Shown here piece after piece: positions 23,880 to 31,816 of a stretch of 64,000 bases of DNA. The translations under genes and the position numbers were made by a program. How positions within the stretch are numbered: position 1 is the stretch's first letter; each line of letters starts with the position of its first letter. The notes below the pieces were generated by a model that ran no database searches, was not told where the DNA came from, and saw only the letters and a list, made by a program, of their open reading frames with translations. The stretch spans positions 2,542,001 through 2,606,000 of the forward strand of contig CBDCEM010000003.1 in the NCBI GenBank assembly GCA_965215825.1. Direction: 5' to 3'. This DNA is from JAWPMT01 sp965215825. GTDB taxonomy: Bacteria > Bacteroidota > Bacteroidia > Cytophagales > Cyclobacteriaceae.

Positions 23880-26800
23880 TCACTCCCAATCAATCCCTTT
23901 GCCCTTTACCTTGGATACAAAAGGCTCCCATTTTTCGGAAATGTACTGATCATATAGCACGACAAAATCGTCTACCATTTCCTTGCTCTGCTGAATAAGA
24001 AGGAGTTCCTGCTCAGATATGGTTGCATGACTGGACATGAACTTCCGTTCTGCCTCACGAATCTTCGAAAAAGCGGTCACTTCGAAAGATTGCCAGGCAC
24101 CTACCTGTTTGAAATTTGGTTTGCCCGCAGCTTCGGCTTTCAAACGATTTACCGCGAAAATAACCTGGGTCGCATCATGTCGAAGTTGATCTCCCAATGG
24201 AACCTTCTCCTTATCTAACATGTCACTTAAAGAGGTGATTTGTCGGTCCAATTCCTGGAATTTTTCCCAAAGTACCTCACGGATTCCATCAAGTTGCTTT
24301 TGAACCTCATACAGCTGACGATCAATCTCCGGATCAAAGTCAAAACGCGGGTCGGCAATAACTTCTACCATCACCGTATCTGAATCTTCCCCGTAATTCA
24401 ATACGACTTTATAATCGCCAGGCAAAACGGTTATTCCTCGCCATTTAGGACCAGGTTTTCTATCTGGTAACCAGTATTTCCCTTCATCCAACCGCCACTT
24501 CATGTAATTGAGTCCTTCATGCGGTGGATTATCCGCTAATCGCCGAATCAGTCGGTTCTCTACATCATACACCTCCCCGGAAACCAGCTTTCCTGCGCTT
24601 GGTTCCTCCACGAAATAGGGAATGTTCATGGTCTTAAAAGCACGATTGTCCCCTTGAAAAGTGGTGTGAAAACCTGACCAGATGTTGCCAGGTGCATTAA
24701 TGAAAATTCCCTTTACCTGGACAGCTGGATTCACTTTGGCTATCTCCAGGTTATTCCTTAGTGGTCCACTTGCCATTTTGCGTAGGGAGTGAAGGTCATC
24801 AATGATCCAAATAGACCGTCCGAATGTCCCGATGATCAAAGCGGATTCTCTTCTTTGGATTTTGAGGTCCATCGTAGAGACGGAAGGATAACCATTTCGG
24901 AATTTTTCCCAGTTCCGGCCTTCGTCAAAACTGATCCATAGACCATTCTCAGTTCCCAGAAATACCAGGTTAGGCTCAACAGGATCCTGAACGAAGCTAA
25001 GAGCATATCCATAGACCGGCTTGTCTTCCTTCACCATCAATTCCCAGGTTTTTCCAAAATCTTCCGTTTTCAATAAATAGGGTTTGTAATCTCCTTTTCG
25101 ATAGTTATTGGCCACCACCCAGGCCGTTCCTTCTTCATATTCAGAGGCATGAATGCGAGCAACCCAACTCCCCTTCGGAAGGCCTTTCAGGTTCTTAGAT
25201 ACATCTTTCCATTTCTTCCCACCATCCCGGGTAAGTTGAACTTTACCATCATCAGTCCCAACCCAAATCACTTCTTTCTTAATCGGACTTGGCGAAATAG
25301 TCAGGATGCAATTGTAAAATTCAGCACCGGAAGCATCAGGAGTTAGCCCTCCATAGTCTCGCTTCTGTTGCCTGGGATTGTCAGTGGTCAAATCCGGTGA
25401 GATTACTTGCCAGGACTTCCCTCTATCCTTGCTAGTATGTACAAACTGACTGCCATAATATACAGATGCAGCATCATGCGGGTCCTGGGCAAATCCGGAG
25501 TTCCAATGAAACCTAAGCCTCGGAAACCCTTCGGGTGTCGGTGGCTTGATGCTACTGTAGTACCCTCCTAACTTGTCGTACCGGTATAGGCTACCGTTCT
25601 GAGACGTCCCATAGCCAAACCGGGAATCTTCGGAATCCGGAGAAATGTAGAAGCCATCTCCTCCTACGAGGTATTGCCAATACAATGTTCGAATTCCACC
25701 TCTTCGCCAGACATATCCGGGGCCGTACCAGTTGCCATTGTCTTGTAATCCTCCGTAAACGTTATAGGGCAATTCTTCATCCACATTGACCTGATAGAAC
25801 TGTCCCACTGGAATGGACTCTGGAAAGAACCAACTTCTGCCACGGTCCCTGGTAATCCCTATACCACCATCACCACCTATGATATAAAATTCCGCGTCAT
25901 CTGGTGACATCCAAAAGGCATGAAAATCCGCGTGGATTCCCTTTGTTTCATCAGCAGGTATTTGTGGCACCGGATCGAAACTTTCCCCTCCATCGTAACT
26001 GACCGACAAGGGTTGGTAGATGTTATAAAGCAAATCCGGGTCATCCGAACTCACGGCCAATTCCTGAAAGTAAAAGGGTCTGTTGTTCGTGTATTTAGGA
26101 TCCTTGTTGATCAATTCCCAGTTGAAGCCACCATCATTACTTCGATACAACGCATTCTTCTTTGCCTCAACTTTCGCATAGATTCGTTTAGGATTACTTG
26201 GGGCAATGGCCAACCCGATCCTACCCAATTCACCGGCTGGCAATCCATTTTCTTCAGACAATTGTGTCCAATTCTCACCTCCGTCAAAGGTCATGAACAA
26301 TCCAGATCCCGAACCACCTGAAACGAAACTGTACGGCGTTCGTCGATGATCATACAAGGCCACCAACATTTTATCAGGATTCACCGGGTCCATGACCATG
26401 TCCGCCACTCCCGATTGATCGTTGGTGAATAAGAGCTGTTCCCAGGACATCCCTCCGTCCTCTGTTTTGTACAATCCCCGATCCGGCCCTGGAGTAAAAG
26501 GATCTCCCATCGCTCCTACAAACACCACGTCTCCATCCTTTGGGTGTACAATGATCCTGTGAATGGTTTTGGTTTTTTCCAATCCCAAATGATCCCAGGT
26601 TTCTCCGCCATCAGTAGACTTGAAGATACCCATCCCAAGGTTCATGGAATTTCGTGGGTTTCCTTCTCCTGTCCCAACCCAAACCACATCCGGCTCATCG
26701 TGCTGTATGGCCAGGGCACCAATGTTTTGTGTGATCTGCTCATCAAAAACAGGATCCCACCGTGTCCCTCCGTTTTCAGATTTCCATACACCACCACTTG

Positions 26801-26984
26801 CGGCACCCACGTACATGATCTTTTGATTGCTGTCTACCACATCTATGGCGGTAATTCTACCACTCATATTAGAGGGGCCTATACTCCTGACTTTTAAGTT
26901 CTTAAGCTGTTCTAAGTGATTGGTTTGTGCAGGAAGGGTTATAGTTATTAGGATGCAAGTAAATAAAGAGAATAGAAACTTCAT
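23880..26984 (-). CDS. Large secreted sortilin/BNR-repeat propeller protein
   Basis: 1034 residues with a signal peptide (FLFSLFTCILITITLPAQ). Residues about 30-730 carry many Asp-box/BNR-type blades, for example GGVWKSENGGTRWDPV, GIFKSTDGGETWDHLG, GLYKTEDGGMSWEQL, LYRSNDGGFNWELI and VQLTRDGGKKWKDV, as in the ten-bladed VPS10/sortilin propeller. The remainder has beta-domains (GDYKVVLNYGEDSDTVMVEV) and a helical tail (about 885-1030). No catalytic residues of sialidases are recognisable, so a binding role, or hydrolase annotation by similarity only, is the safest call. Bacteroidota encode many paralogues of this type. Confidence 0.8.
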   Translation of the reverse strand: MKFLFSLFTCILITITLPAQTNHLEQLKNLKVRSIGPSNMSGRITAIDVVDSNQKIMYVGAASGGVWKSENGGTRWDPVFDEQITQNIGALAIQHDEPDVVWVGTGEGNPRNSMNLGMGIFKSTDGGETWDHLGLEKTKTIHRIIVHPKDGDVVFVGAMGDPFTPGPDRGLYKTEDGGMSWEQLLFTNDQSGVADMVMDPVNPDKMLVALYDHRRTPYSFVSGGSGSGLFMTFDGGENWTQLSEENGLPAGELGRIGLAIAPSNPKRIYAKVEAKKNALYRSNDGGFNWELINKDPKYTNNRPFYFQELAVSSDDPDLLYNIYQPLSVSYDGGESFDPVPQIPADETKGIHADFHAFWMSPDDAEFYIIGGDGGIGITRDRGRSWFFPESIPVGQFYQVNVDEELPYNVYGGLQDNGNWYGPGYVWRRGGIRTLYWQYLVGGDGFYISPDSEDSRFGYGTSQNGSLYRYDKLGGYYSSIKPPTPEGFPRLRFHWNSGFAQDPHDAASVYYGSQFVHTSKDRGKSWQVISPDLTTDNPRQQKRDYGGLTPDASGAEFYNCILTISPSPIKKEVIWVGTDDGKVQLTRDGGKKWKDVSKNLKGLPKGSWVARIHASEYEEGTAWVVANNYRKGDYKPYLLKTEDFGKTWELMVKEDKPVYGYALSFVQDPVEPNLVFLGTENGLWISFDEGRNWEKFRNGYPSVSTMDLKIQRRESALIIGTFGRSIWIIDDLHSLRKMASGPLRNNLEIAKVNPAVQVKGIFINAPGNIWSGFHTTFQGDNRAFKTMNIPYFVEEPSAGKLVSGEVYDVENRLIRRLADNPPHEGLNYMKWRLDEGKYWLPDRKPGPKWRGITVLPGDYKVVLNYGEDSDTVMVEVIADPRFDFDPEIDRQLYEVQKQLDGIREVLWEKFQELDRQITSLSDMLDKEKVPLGDQLRHDATQVIFAVNRLKAEAAGKPNFKQVGAWQSFEVTAFSKIREAERKFMSSHATISEQELLLIQQSKEMVDDFVVLYDQYISEKWEPFVSKVKGKGIDWE

Positions 26985-27080
26985 GGAGTATTAGGTCATT
27001 TGGTTGGTAAAGAAAGAAAGGCCGCAACGAGCCCTCAAGCTCTTAATCATGCTGTTAAGCTAAGCCCTAAAATAACCATT

Positions 27081-27163
27081 CGTCATTCCTGGCGCATGCA
27101 GGAATCTCAAATTTTGATTGCATTTTCTAAGCTTGAGATTCCTGAACCATATCAGGAATGACG
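27081..27163. repeat. Long imperfect palindrome (intergenic repeat)
   Basis: Two 31-bp arms, 27081-27111 and 27133-27163, are inverted copies with few mismatches; each arm itself contains cattcctg / caggaat. Outer bases aagctaag (near 27057) and cttagctt (27162) extend the symmetry. It can fold into a cruciform or multi-stem RNA and lies between two genes on the same strand. No coding content. Confidence 0.6.
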
Positions 27164-27181
27164 CTTAGCTTATTGGCATGA

Positions 27182-28639
27182 TCATCCTATAATCGTCGCC
27201 TCAGCTTCAATTTCTACTTTATAGCCTGCGCCCACCAACCTTGCTTCTACTAAAGTATTCGCTGGTTGAATGTCTTTGAATCGTTCTCCATGAGCCCTGG
27301 ATACGGGTTCCCAGTCGTTTACATCATTAATGAAAATTCGGGTGCGATCCACATCATCCAGCGTTCCCCCCAGAGAAATGATGGCCCCTTCTATTTTGTC
27401 AATGATGAAATGAGTTTGTGCCTTCAGGTCATCTCCCCCAATCTGTAAATCACCATGAGTGGCGGTAGTTCCGGAAACTTTGATTGTGTTTCCCTTTCTG
27501 ATGGCACGGGAATACCCGGCCATATCTTCCCAGTAGGTTCCGCTAAGGGCCAATTGATTGCCATTGCTTTTTGTTACAGTTGGGTAGGGATCAGGAAAGC
27601 CATTGACATGATGACTTAAATCTCCTGATGCGGTCAGGAAAGGAGGTTTTCTGTACTCATCACCACAATCTCCGGGAATCGGATTAAACGTATTCAGTAC
27701 TTCTTGAATTGCTTGTTTGTCCTCTTTATTCAGTTCTAGGCTGACGAGTTTTTGATTCTCAGCAATATGTTCACTTTGCCCCAATCTCGCACCCAGGATC
27801 ACTCCAGCCACATGTGGCTGATCCATGATATATTTCGTAGCGATGTTGGCAATGGACACGTCATATTTCCTGGCAATAACATCAAGTCGTTGCAATAAAG
27901 ACTGAAAGTCTTTCCAATCTCCTACCAGATCAATAAAACGCTTGTATTTCATTTGAGACCAGGTATGTCTATCATCGATCACCGGCTCTGGTTGGTTCAA
28001 CCATTTGTTACTCAAAAAGCCACCGGCTAGTGTCCCAAAAGCCAGGAGTTTTACGCCGTAAGTCTGACAGACGGCTTTCATTTCTCCGCTGGCTCGTTGA
28101 TCGAGTAATGAATAACACACCTGATTTGAAACCAGTTTGATCCCGCTGGACAAAGCAATTCTCAGATGCGCTGCATCAAAATTGGTCACTCCAAGGTGCC
28201 TGATCAGTCCCTTCTTCTGTAAATCCTGCAATTCAAAAAGGGTGTCCAGCCAACTAGGATCAGGATAAAGCCATGCATGGTATTGTAACAGGTCCAATTG
28301 ATCCGATTGAAGGCGGGTCAGTGCTTTGTCCACTGCCTTCCTGATGGTGTCTTTAGACACTTTTCCTGGCTCGGGAACCCATTTGGTAAACAGATTTACC
28401 TCATCAGGATGCTTAAGGCTTTTTCTAAACTCACCGGAAATGATTTCTGCAGAACCGTAATGATCCGCCATATCGAAGGTATTGAATCCATTATCCAGAT
28501 AGGCCTGCATGTGACGTGAAGTTTCAACAGGATCCAGGACCTTGTCATTTCGTTCCAGGTCAGCGATTTGCCATAAGCCAGTTAGTACCTTTGATATTTT
28601 CAGGTCAGGTGCTAAATCGGTGTGGGTTTGTTTCGTCAT
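27182..28639 (-). CDS. Aldo-keto reductase fused to a RidA-type domain
   Basis: 485 residues. Residues about 10-325 are an aldo/keto reductase with the full catalytic tetrad: Asp and Tyr in FDMADHYGSAE, Lys in NLFTKWVPEPG and His in LQYHAWLYPD. Residues about 365-485 are a Rid (YjgF/YER057c/UK114) domain: YSRAIRKGNTIKVSGTTA, RTRIFINDVNDW and the end NTLVEARLVGAGYKVEIEAEA, which contains the Arg that deaminates enamines in RidA. The fusion suggests a reductase acting with removal of a reactive imine/enamine or a carbonyl by-product. Its start overlaps the remnant amino-acid permease gene by 4 bp, so it once was in an operon with a transporter. Confidence 0.85.
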   Translation of the reverse strand: MTKQTHTDLAPDLKISKVLTGLWQIADLERNDKVLDPVETSRHMQAYLDNGFNTFDMADHYGSAEIISGEFRKSLKHPDEVNLFTKWVPEPGKVSKDTIRKAVDKALTRLQSDQLDLLQYHAWLYPDPSWLDTLFELQDLQKKGLIRHLGVTNFDAAHLRIALSSGIKLVSNQVCYSLLDQRASGEMKAVCQTYGVKLLAFGTLAGGFLSNKWLNQPEPVIDDRHTWSQMKYKRFIDLVGDWKDFQSLLQRLDVIARKYDVSIANIATKYIMDQPHVAGVILGARLGQSEHIAENQKLVSLELNKEDKQAIQEVLNTFNPIPGDCGDEYRKPPFLTASGDLSHHVNGFPDPYPTVTKSNGNQLALSGTYWEDMAGYSRAIRKGNTIKVSGTTATHGDLQIGGDDLKAQTHFIIDKIEGAIISLGGTLDDVDRTRIFINDVNDWEPVSRAHGERFKDIQPANTLVEARLVGAGYKVEIEAEATIIG

Positions 28640-28990
28640 TCCGAGGGTAAGTTTTTAAATAAGGCAGTCAGGTCTTTACCGGATTTTTTCAGGGTCCGCG
28701 TTTTGGTCCAATAAATGATGGATCCAATGATCATAAAAGTAACTCCCTCCCGGACGGGACATGGCAGAGGGTAAGCTCCTGTAAGCCAGTACCGCCAATA
28801 AGGCTGGCAAAATCGCGAATATGAAGGCTGGAAGTACATAAGGACCGATACCTGGCACACTGCGATGAAGCATGAACGTTACCACATTGATAGTATCTCC
28901 CAGCATAGAGCATATTCCTGTAGCTGTCAGGGAAAGTATCCCGATTCTTCTTACAAGACTGTTTCCTGATTGATTTTCTGACAAGTTCAA
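28636..28990 (-). pseudogene. Amino-acid permease (APC family) remnant with internal deletion
   Basis: From 28990 the frame encodes a typical APC permease N-terminus (RRIGILSLTATGICSMLGDTI, then LPAFIFAILPALLAVLAYRSLPSAMSRPGGSYFY). Near 28735 the homology jumps, in another frame, to a permease C-terminus (IIGSIIYWTKTRTLKKSGKDL...FKNLPSE) ending at 28636. About 300 residues with most membrane helices are missing, and the junction shifts frame, so the gene is dead. The C-terminal stop overlaps the AKR-RidA start by 4 bp, showing the two were translationally coupled. The lost transporter probably imported the substrate of that enzyme. Confidence 0.8.
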
Positions 28991-29113
28991 CGTGATTTAA
29001 AGGTTGAAGTGATTTGATTGGAAAGATAGGGATTGTTGGGGAAGTGGCAGTCAGGTTTGAACTAAAGTACTATTCCGGAGATGTGCAGTCTGGCGGACTA
29101 TGTAGACGTTGTA

Positions 29114-29335
29114 GTTGCCAGATTGCTTCACCAAGGAGGTTGGGCAAACCGAAAAAAACAGTTTAATGGATTCGCAACGACTGCAACTTGTAAACTGCTA
29201 TAGTGAAGATGGTCAATTTTCGAAGTATAATGAACTACCTAATTTCCATTGAAATCACCTTGAAAGATCGTCGAAGAGATTCCGGTATTTTTTCAACTTG
29301 CTTTCACAGTGTAAGTCGAAAAAAACCGGAATGAC
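29114..29335. repeat. Long intergenic direct repeat, copy A
   Basis: 222 bp, matching copy B (29594-29814) over its whole length with about 85-90 percent identity by eye. It begins gttgccagatt.cttcacca and ends with a strong hairpin (29279-29332, attccggt...accggaat with further pairing inside). It lies in the 859-bp gene-free stretch 28991-29849, whose first 120 bp and the part between copies contain no gene. Confidence 0.75.
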
Positions 29336-29593
29336 TAAGCACTAGCTAATCGAGTCTCGTCAAAGATCGCTTCGTAAACTCGCGATGACATAAGCGTTTT
29401 CCCATCGTCACTGCGAGTCAATATCGATTTACATGATTCTTATTGAATCCCAATTGATGTGGCAGTCTTCCACGATGGAAAATGAAAATATACTCCCAGT
29501 CAAGAGATTCCCACGTCGCGCGGGTGCATTATTCGGTGACGAGATTGGAAGAAGCTCCTCGGAATGACGGTCTTAAGTATACCACGGAGACAA
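29336..29593. other. Spacer between long direct repeats
   Basis: No coding potential. The sequence (cgtcactgcgag..., gtggcagtcttccacgatgg, ctcctcggaatgacgg) is like the dispersed intergenic repeats common in Bacteroidota genomes, with short inverted matches such as cgtcactgcgag and gaatgacg. Probably non-functional repeat sequence. Confidence 0.4.
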
Positions 29594-29814
29594 GTTGCCA
29601 GATTACTTCACCATGAAGGTTGGATAAACCGAAAAAGAACTGCATAATAGATCCGCAATAACCGCAACTTGTAAACTGCCATAGTGAAGATGGTCAATTT
29701 CGAAGTATAATGAACCACTGACTTCCTATGAAATCAACTTGAAAGATCGTCGGAGAGATTCCGGTATTTTTTCAACTTGCTTTCACAGTGTAAGTCGAAA
29801 AAAACCGGAATGAC
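29594..29814. repeat. Long intergenic direct repeat, copy B
   Basis: Second copy of the 222-bp unit, offset by about 480 bp from copy A, with its own terminal hairpin at 29758-29811. It ends 35 bp before the stop codon of the cytochrome c gene, so its hairpin may end that transcript. Confidence 0.75.
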
Positions 29815-29849
29815 AATCTTTTGGGCCTAGTATCAGAATGAACAAAATA

Positions 29850-30260
29850 CTACCCCCTTATACTAGCCACGTATTCCACCAGGGCATTGATTTGATCTTC
29901 GTCTAGTATTTGACCAAAGTTTGGCATGACGACATCTTCATATCCGGAAACAATCACTGCGCCTGGAGTAATGATGGATTGACGTATGTACTCCTCAGTG
30001 AACTTTCTGGGTAATTCGAATAGATTGGGTCCCAGGCTCTTGATGTTAGGTTCAATGGCATGGCAAGCCGCACAGCCCCGGGTATCGAACAGCACTTTTC
30101 CGTATTCCAGTGCCTCTTGTTTATCTACATCCGAAAAGTATTCCCGAACATCAGCCACCGCTGTGTATTCAAATATGGTCAGGACAACTATGGAAAGTAG
30201 TGCAAATGAAATGGCCGCTAACATGAACTTGATCCACCTGAGATTTTTCTTCTTGAGCAT
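29850..30260 (-). CDS. Membrane-anchored c-type cytochrome
   Basis: 136 residues. An uncleaved N-terminal membrane helix (about residues 10-32, FMLAAISFALLSIVVLTIF) anchors a single cytochrome c domain in the periplasm. The heme motif is CAACH (residues 63-67), and a likely axial Met lies in EDVVMPNFG near residue 110. The fold ends with EDQINALVEYVASIRG. Small proteins of this type carry electrons to terminal oxidases or other periplasmic enzymes. No oxidase subunit is nearby. It is divergent from the AraC-type regulator. Confidence 0.88.
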   Translation of the reverse strand: MLKKKNLRWIKFMLAAISFALLSIVVLTIFEYTAVADVREYFSDVDKQEALEYGKVLFDTRGCAACHAIEPNIKSLGPNLFELPRKFTEEYIRQSIITPGAVIVSGYEDVVMPNFGQILDEDQINALVEYVASIRG

Positions 30261-30314
30261 TGTTTATTGAGTTTATGATGATCAAACCTAGAAATGGAAG
30301 TCCTGGAAGGCATT

Positions 30315-30330
30315 CTGATTTGCAAATCAG
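30315..30330. promoter_or_regulatory. Perfect 16-bp palindrome between cytochrome c and AraC genes
   Basis: ctgatttgcaaatcag is a perfect inverted repeat in the 130-bp divergent promoter region. A tactttg element 26 bp further right (near 30356) could be the -7 box of the AraC-type gene, placing the palindrome near its -35 to -45 region. Confidence 0.45.
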
Positions 30331-30390
30331 GACAACTGACTTCCGAATTTTGATCTACTTTGCTCCTTTTTGGTAAGGAACTGAAGGTAA

Positions 30391-31389
30391 ATGAGTGATT
30401 TATTGCCCTTGATGATTGGAGCGGCTGCTGTGCTCCATTGCTTGTTTTTAATCGTTGTTTTACTAAGGTTAAGCAGTAAGTTGACCAATCAGCTCCTGGT
30501 CGGTGTTCTTTTCATGCTCGCCGCCAGAATGGGTGCATGCCTGATAGGATTGATCTACCCAGAGCTTGAATTGGCCGGCATCTATGTTGGGGCCGTCGCC
30601 TTCGCCTCTACCGGACCTCTGGTTCATTTCTACTTAATTGGCTTATGGAATCCCTCCCTGAAACTGAAAGGTCGTGAGCTCTACCATTTCATTCCAGCGG
30701 TGTTAATCCTCTTGTCTTTCCCCTTCATATCTGTCTATGTGGCATTCGGCACTTATCTCTTCTCTCTGTTGATGATGACGATTTACATCATTGCTGGTGC
30801 CATCCGGTTAAAAAAGAACAATCATCAAAACTGTACGGATCAGATAAGATGGAAATGGACGAACTATTTCGTAGCCGGAATGGCAGTACTACTACTTTTG
30901 TTTCATAGTCAATCATTCTTCTTTGATGCATTGGTCTATCAGTGGATCATCATCGGAGCGGCCCTTGTCTTGTATGCTCTGACCCTATTGGCCTTGAAAC
31001 AGGTAAAGCTTTTCATGGCTGTACCGAAAAAGAAAGACAAGAAGCAACAATTGGAAGAATTGGGGACTCAATTAGAGGTTTTATTGCATAAGGAAGAAGT
31101 TTTCACCAATCCCTTGATGACTGTTTCACTTCTTGCAGCAGAGTTAAAGGCTCCGTCCTATAGAGTTTCTCAAGCGATCAATGCGCACTTCAATCAAAGT
31201 TTCCCTGAAGTCATCAATTCTTTAAGAATTCAAAAAGCGGAACAGCTACTCATGGACGCCAGCAAAAGTCACTATACGGTAGAGGCAATCGCTTATGAAA
31301 GTGGTTTCAGTACCCTATCGGCCTTTTATGGCACTTTCAAGAAAGTCCATAGGAAAACTCCAACAGAGTTCAGAAACAAATCACAATGA
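30391..31389 (+). CDS. AraC-family regulator with multi-pass membrane N-terminus
   Basis: 332 residues. About residues 5-215 contain six to seven hydrophobic segments (LLPLMIGAAAVLHCLFLIVVLL, LLVGVLFMLAARMGACLIGLIY, FIPAVLILLSFPFISVYVAF, WIIIGAALVLYALTLLAL). The C-terminal 100 residues form an AraC double HTH: LMTVSLLAAELKAPSYRVSQAIN, then VEAIAYESGFSTLSAFYGTFKKVHRKTPTEFR. Membrane-embedded AraC regulators of this sort are common in Bacteroidota and probably sense a membrane or extracellular cue. It lies upstream of the PadR/permease pair and divergent from the cytochrome c gene. Confidence 0.85.
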   Translation: MSDLLPLMIGAAAVLHCLFLIVVLLRLSSKLTNQLLVGVLFMLAARMGACLIGLIYPELELAGIYVGAVAFASTGPLVHFYLIGLWNPSLKLKGRELYHFIPAVLILLSFPFISVYVAFGTYLFSLLMMTIYIIAGAIRLKKNNHQNCTDQIRWKWTNYFVAGMAVLLLLFHSQSFFFDALVYQWIIIGAALVLYALTLLALKQVKLFMAVPKKKDKKQQLEELGTQLEVLLHKEEVFTNPLMTVSLLAAELKAPSYRVSQAINAHFNQSFPEVINSLRIQKAEQLLMDASKSHYTVEAIAYESGFSTLSAFYGTFKKVHRKTPTEFRNKSQ

Positions 31390-31429
31390 ACACCTAACGA
31401 GTCACTGATCTAGGTTTTGATATAATTTG

Positions 31430-31476
31430 TTTTGCAAACCGGAAATAAATAAATACATTTATTTTGCAAACCGGAA
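31430..31476 (+). promoter_or_regulatory. Duplicated 15-bp operator of first PadR/permease locus
   Basis: ttttgcaaaccggaa occurs twice, at 31430-31444 and 31462-31476, a period of 32 bp (three helical turns). The second copy ends 4 bp before the PadR start codon. PadR repressors typically bind such duplicated sites over their own promoter. Confidence 0.65.
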
Positions 31477-31480
31477 TATA

Positions 31481-31813
31481 ATGAAAGACACAAACCTTGG
31501 AGCATTTGAAGAATTGGTCTTACTAGCGGTGGGTTCTTTGCAGGAGAACGCGTACGGTGTGACCATTAAAGATGCATTACAGGAGCAAACTGGTCGGGCT
31601 CCCAGTATTGGTTCTTTACATTCTGCACTTTATAGACTGGAGGGAAAAGGCTATCTGACCTCCGAAGATGGTGGTGCCACTAACGAAAGAGGAGGCCGAA
31701 GAAAAAGGTATTTTCAATTATCTGCCTCCGGCTTAAAAGCACTAGAAACTGCTCATGAGTTAAGAAATGCATTCTCGACAAAAATTCCAGGTTTGAACCT
31801 GAAAAACAGCTAA
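31481..31813 (+). CDS. PadR-family transcriptional regulator
   Basis: 110 residues from the ATG at 31481, chosen because upstream in-frame codons read through the duplicated operator. Typical PadR winged helix: LGAFEELVLLAVGSLQENAYGVTIKDALQ, SIGSLHSALYRLEGKGYLTSE, and the wing with GRRKRYFQLSASGLKALE. PadR proteins repress neighbouring transporter genes. It is followed after 3 bp by the ABC permease with a permease prefix domain, a standard Bacteroidota pair. The very close promoter repeats suggest autoregulation. Confidence 0.92.
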   Translation: MKDTNLGAFEELVLLAVGSLQENAYGVTIKDALQEQTGRAPSIGSLHSALYRLEGKGYLTSEDGGATNERGGRRKRYFQLSASGLKALETAHELRNAFSTKIPGLNLKNS

Positions 31814-31816
31814 AAG

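Noticed and set aside
28636..28860. Separate 74-codon gene upstream of the AKR-RidA fusion
   Set aside because: Only its last 30 residues look real and they are the C-terminus of the decayed permease, so it is part of the pseudogene.
29114..29814. CRISPR-like array or tandem repeat
   Set aside because: There are only two 222-bp copies with a 258-bp spacer; no short regular repeats or cas genes are present.
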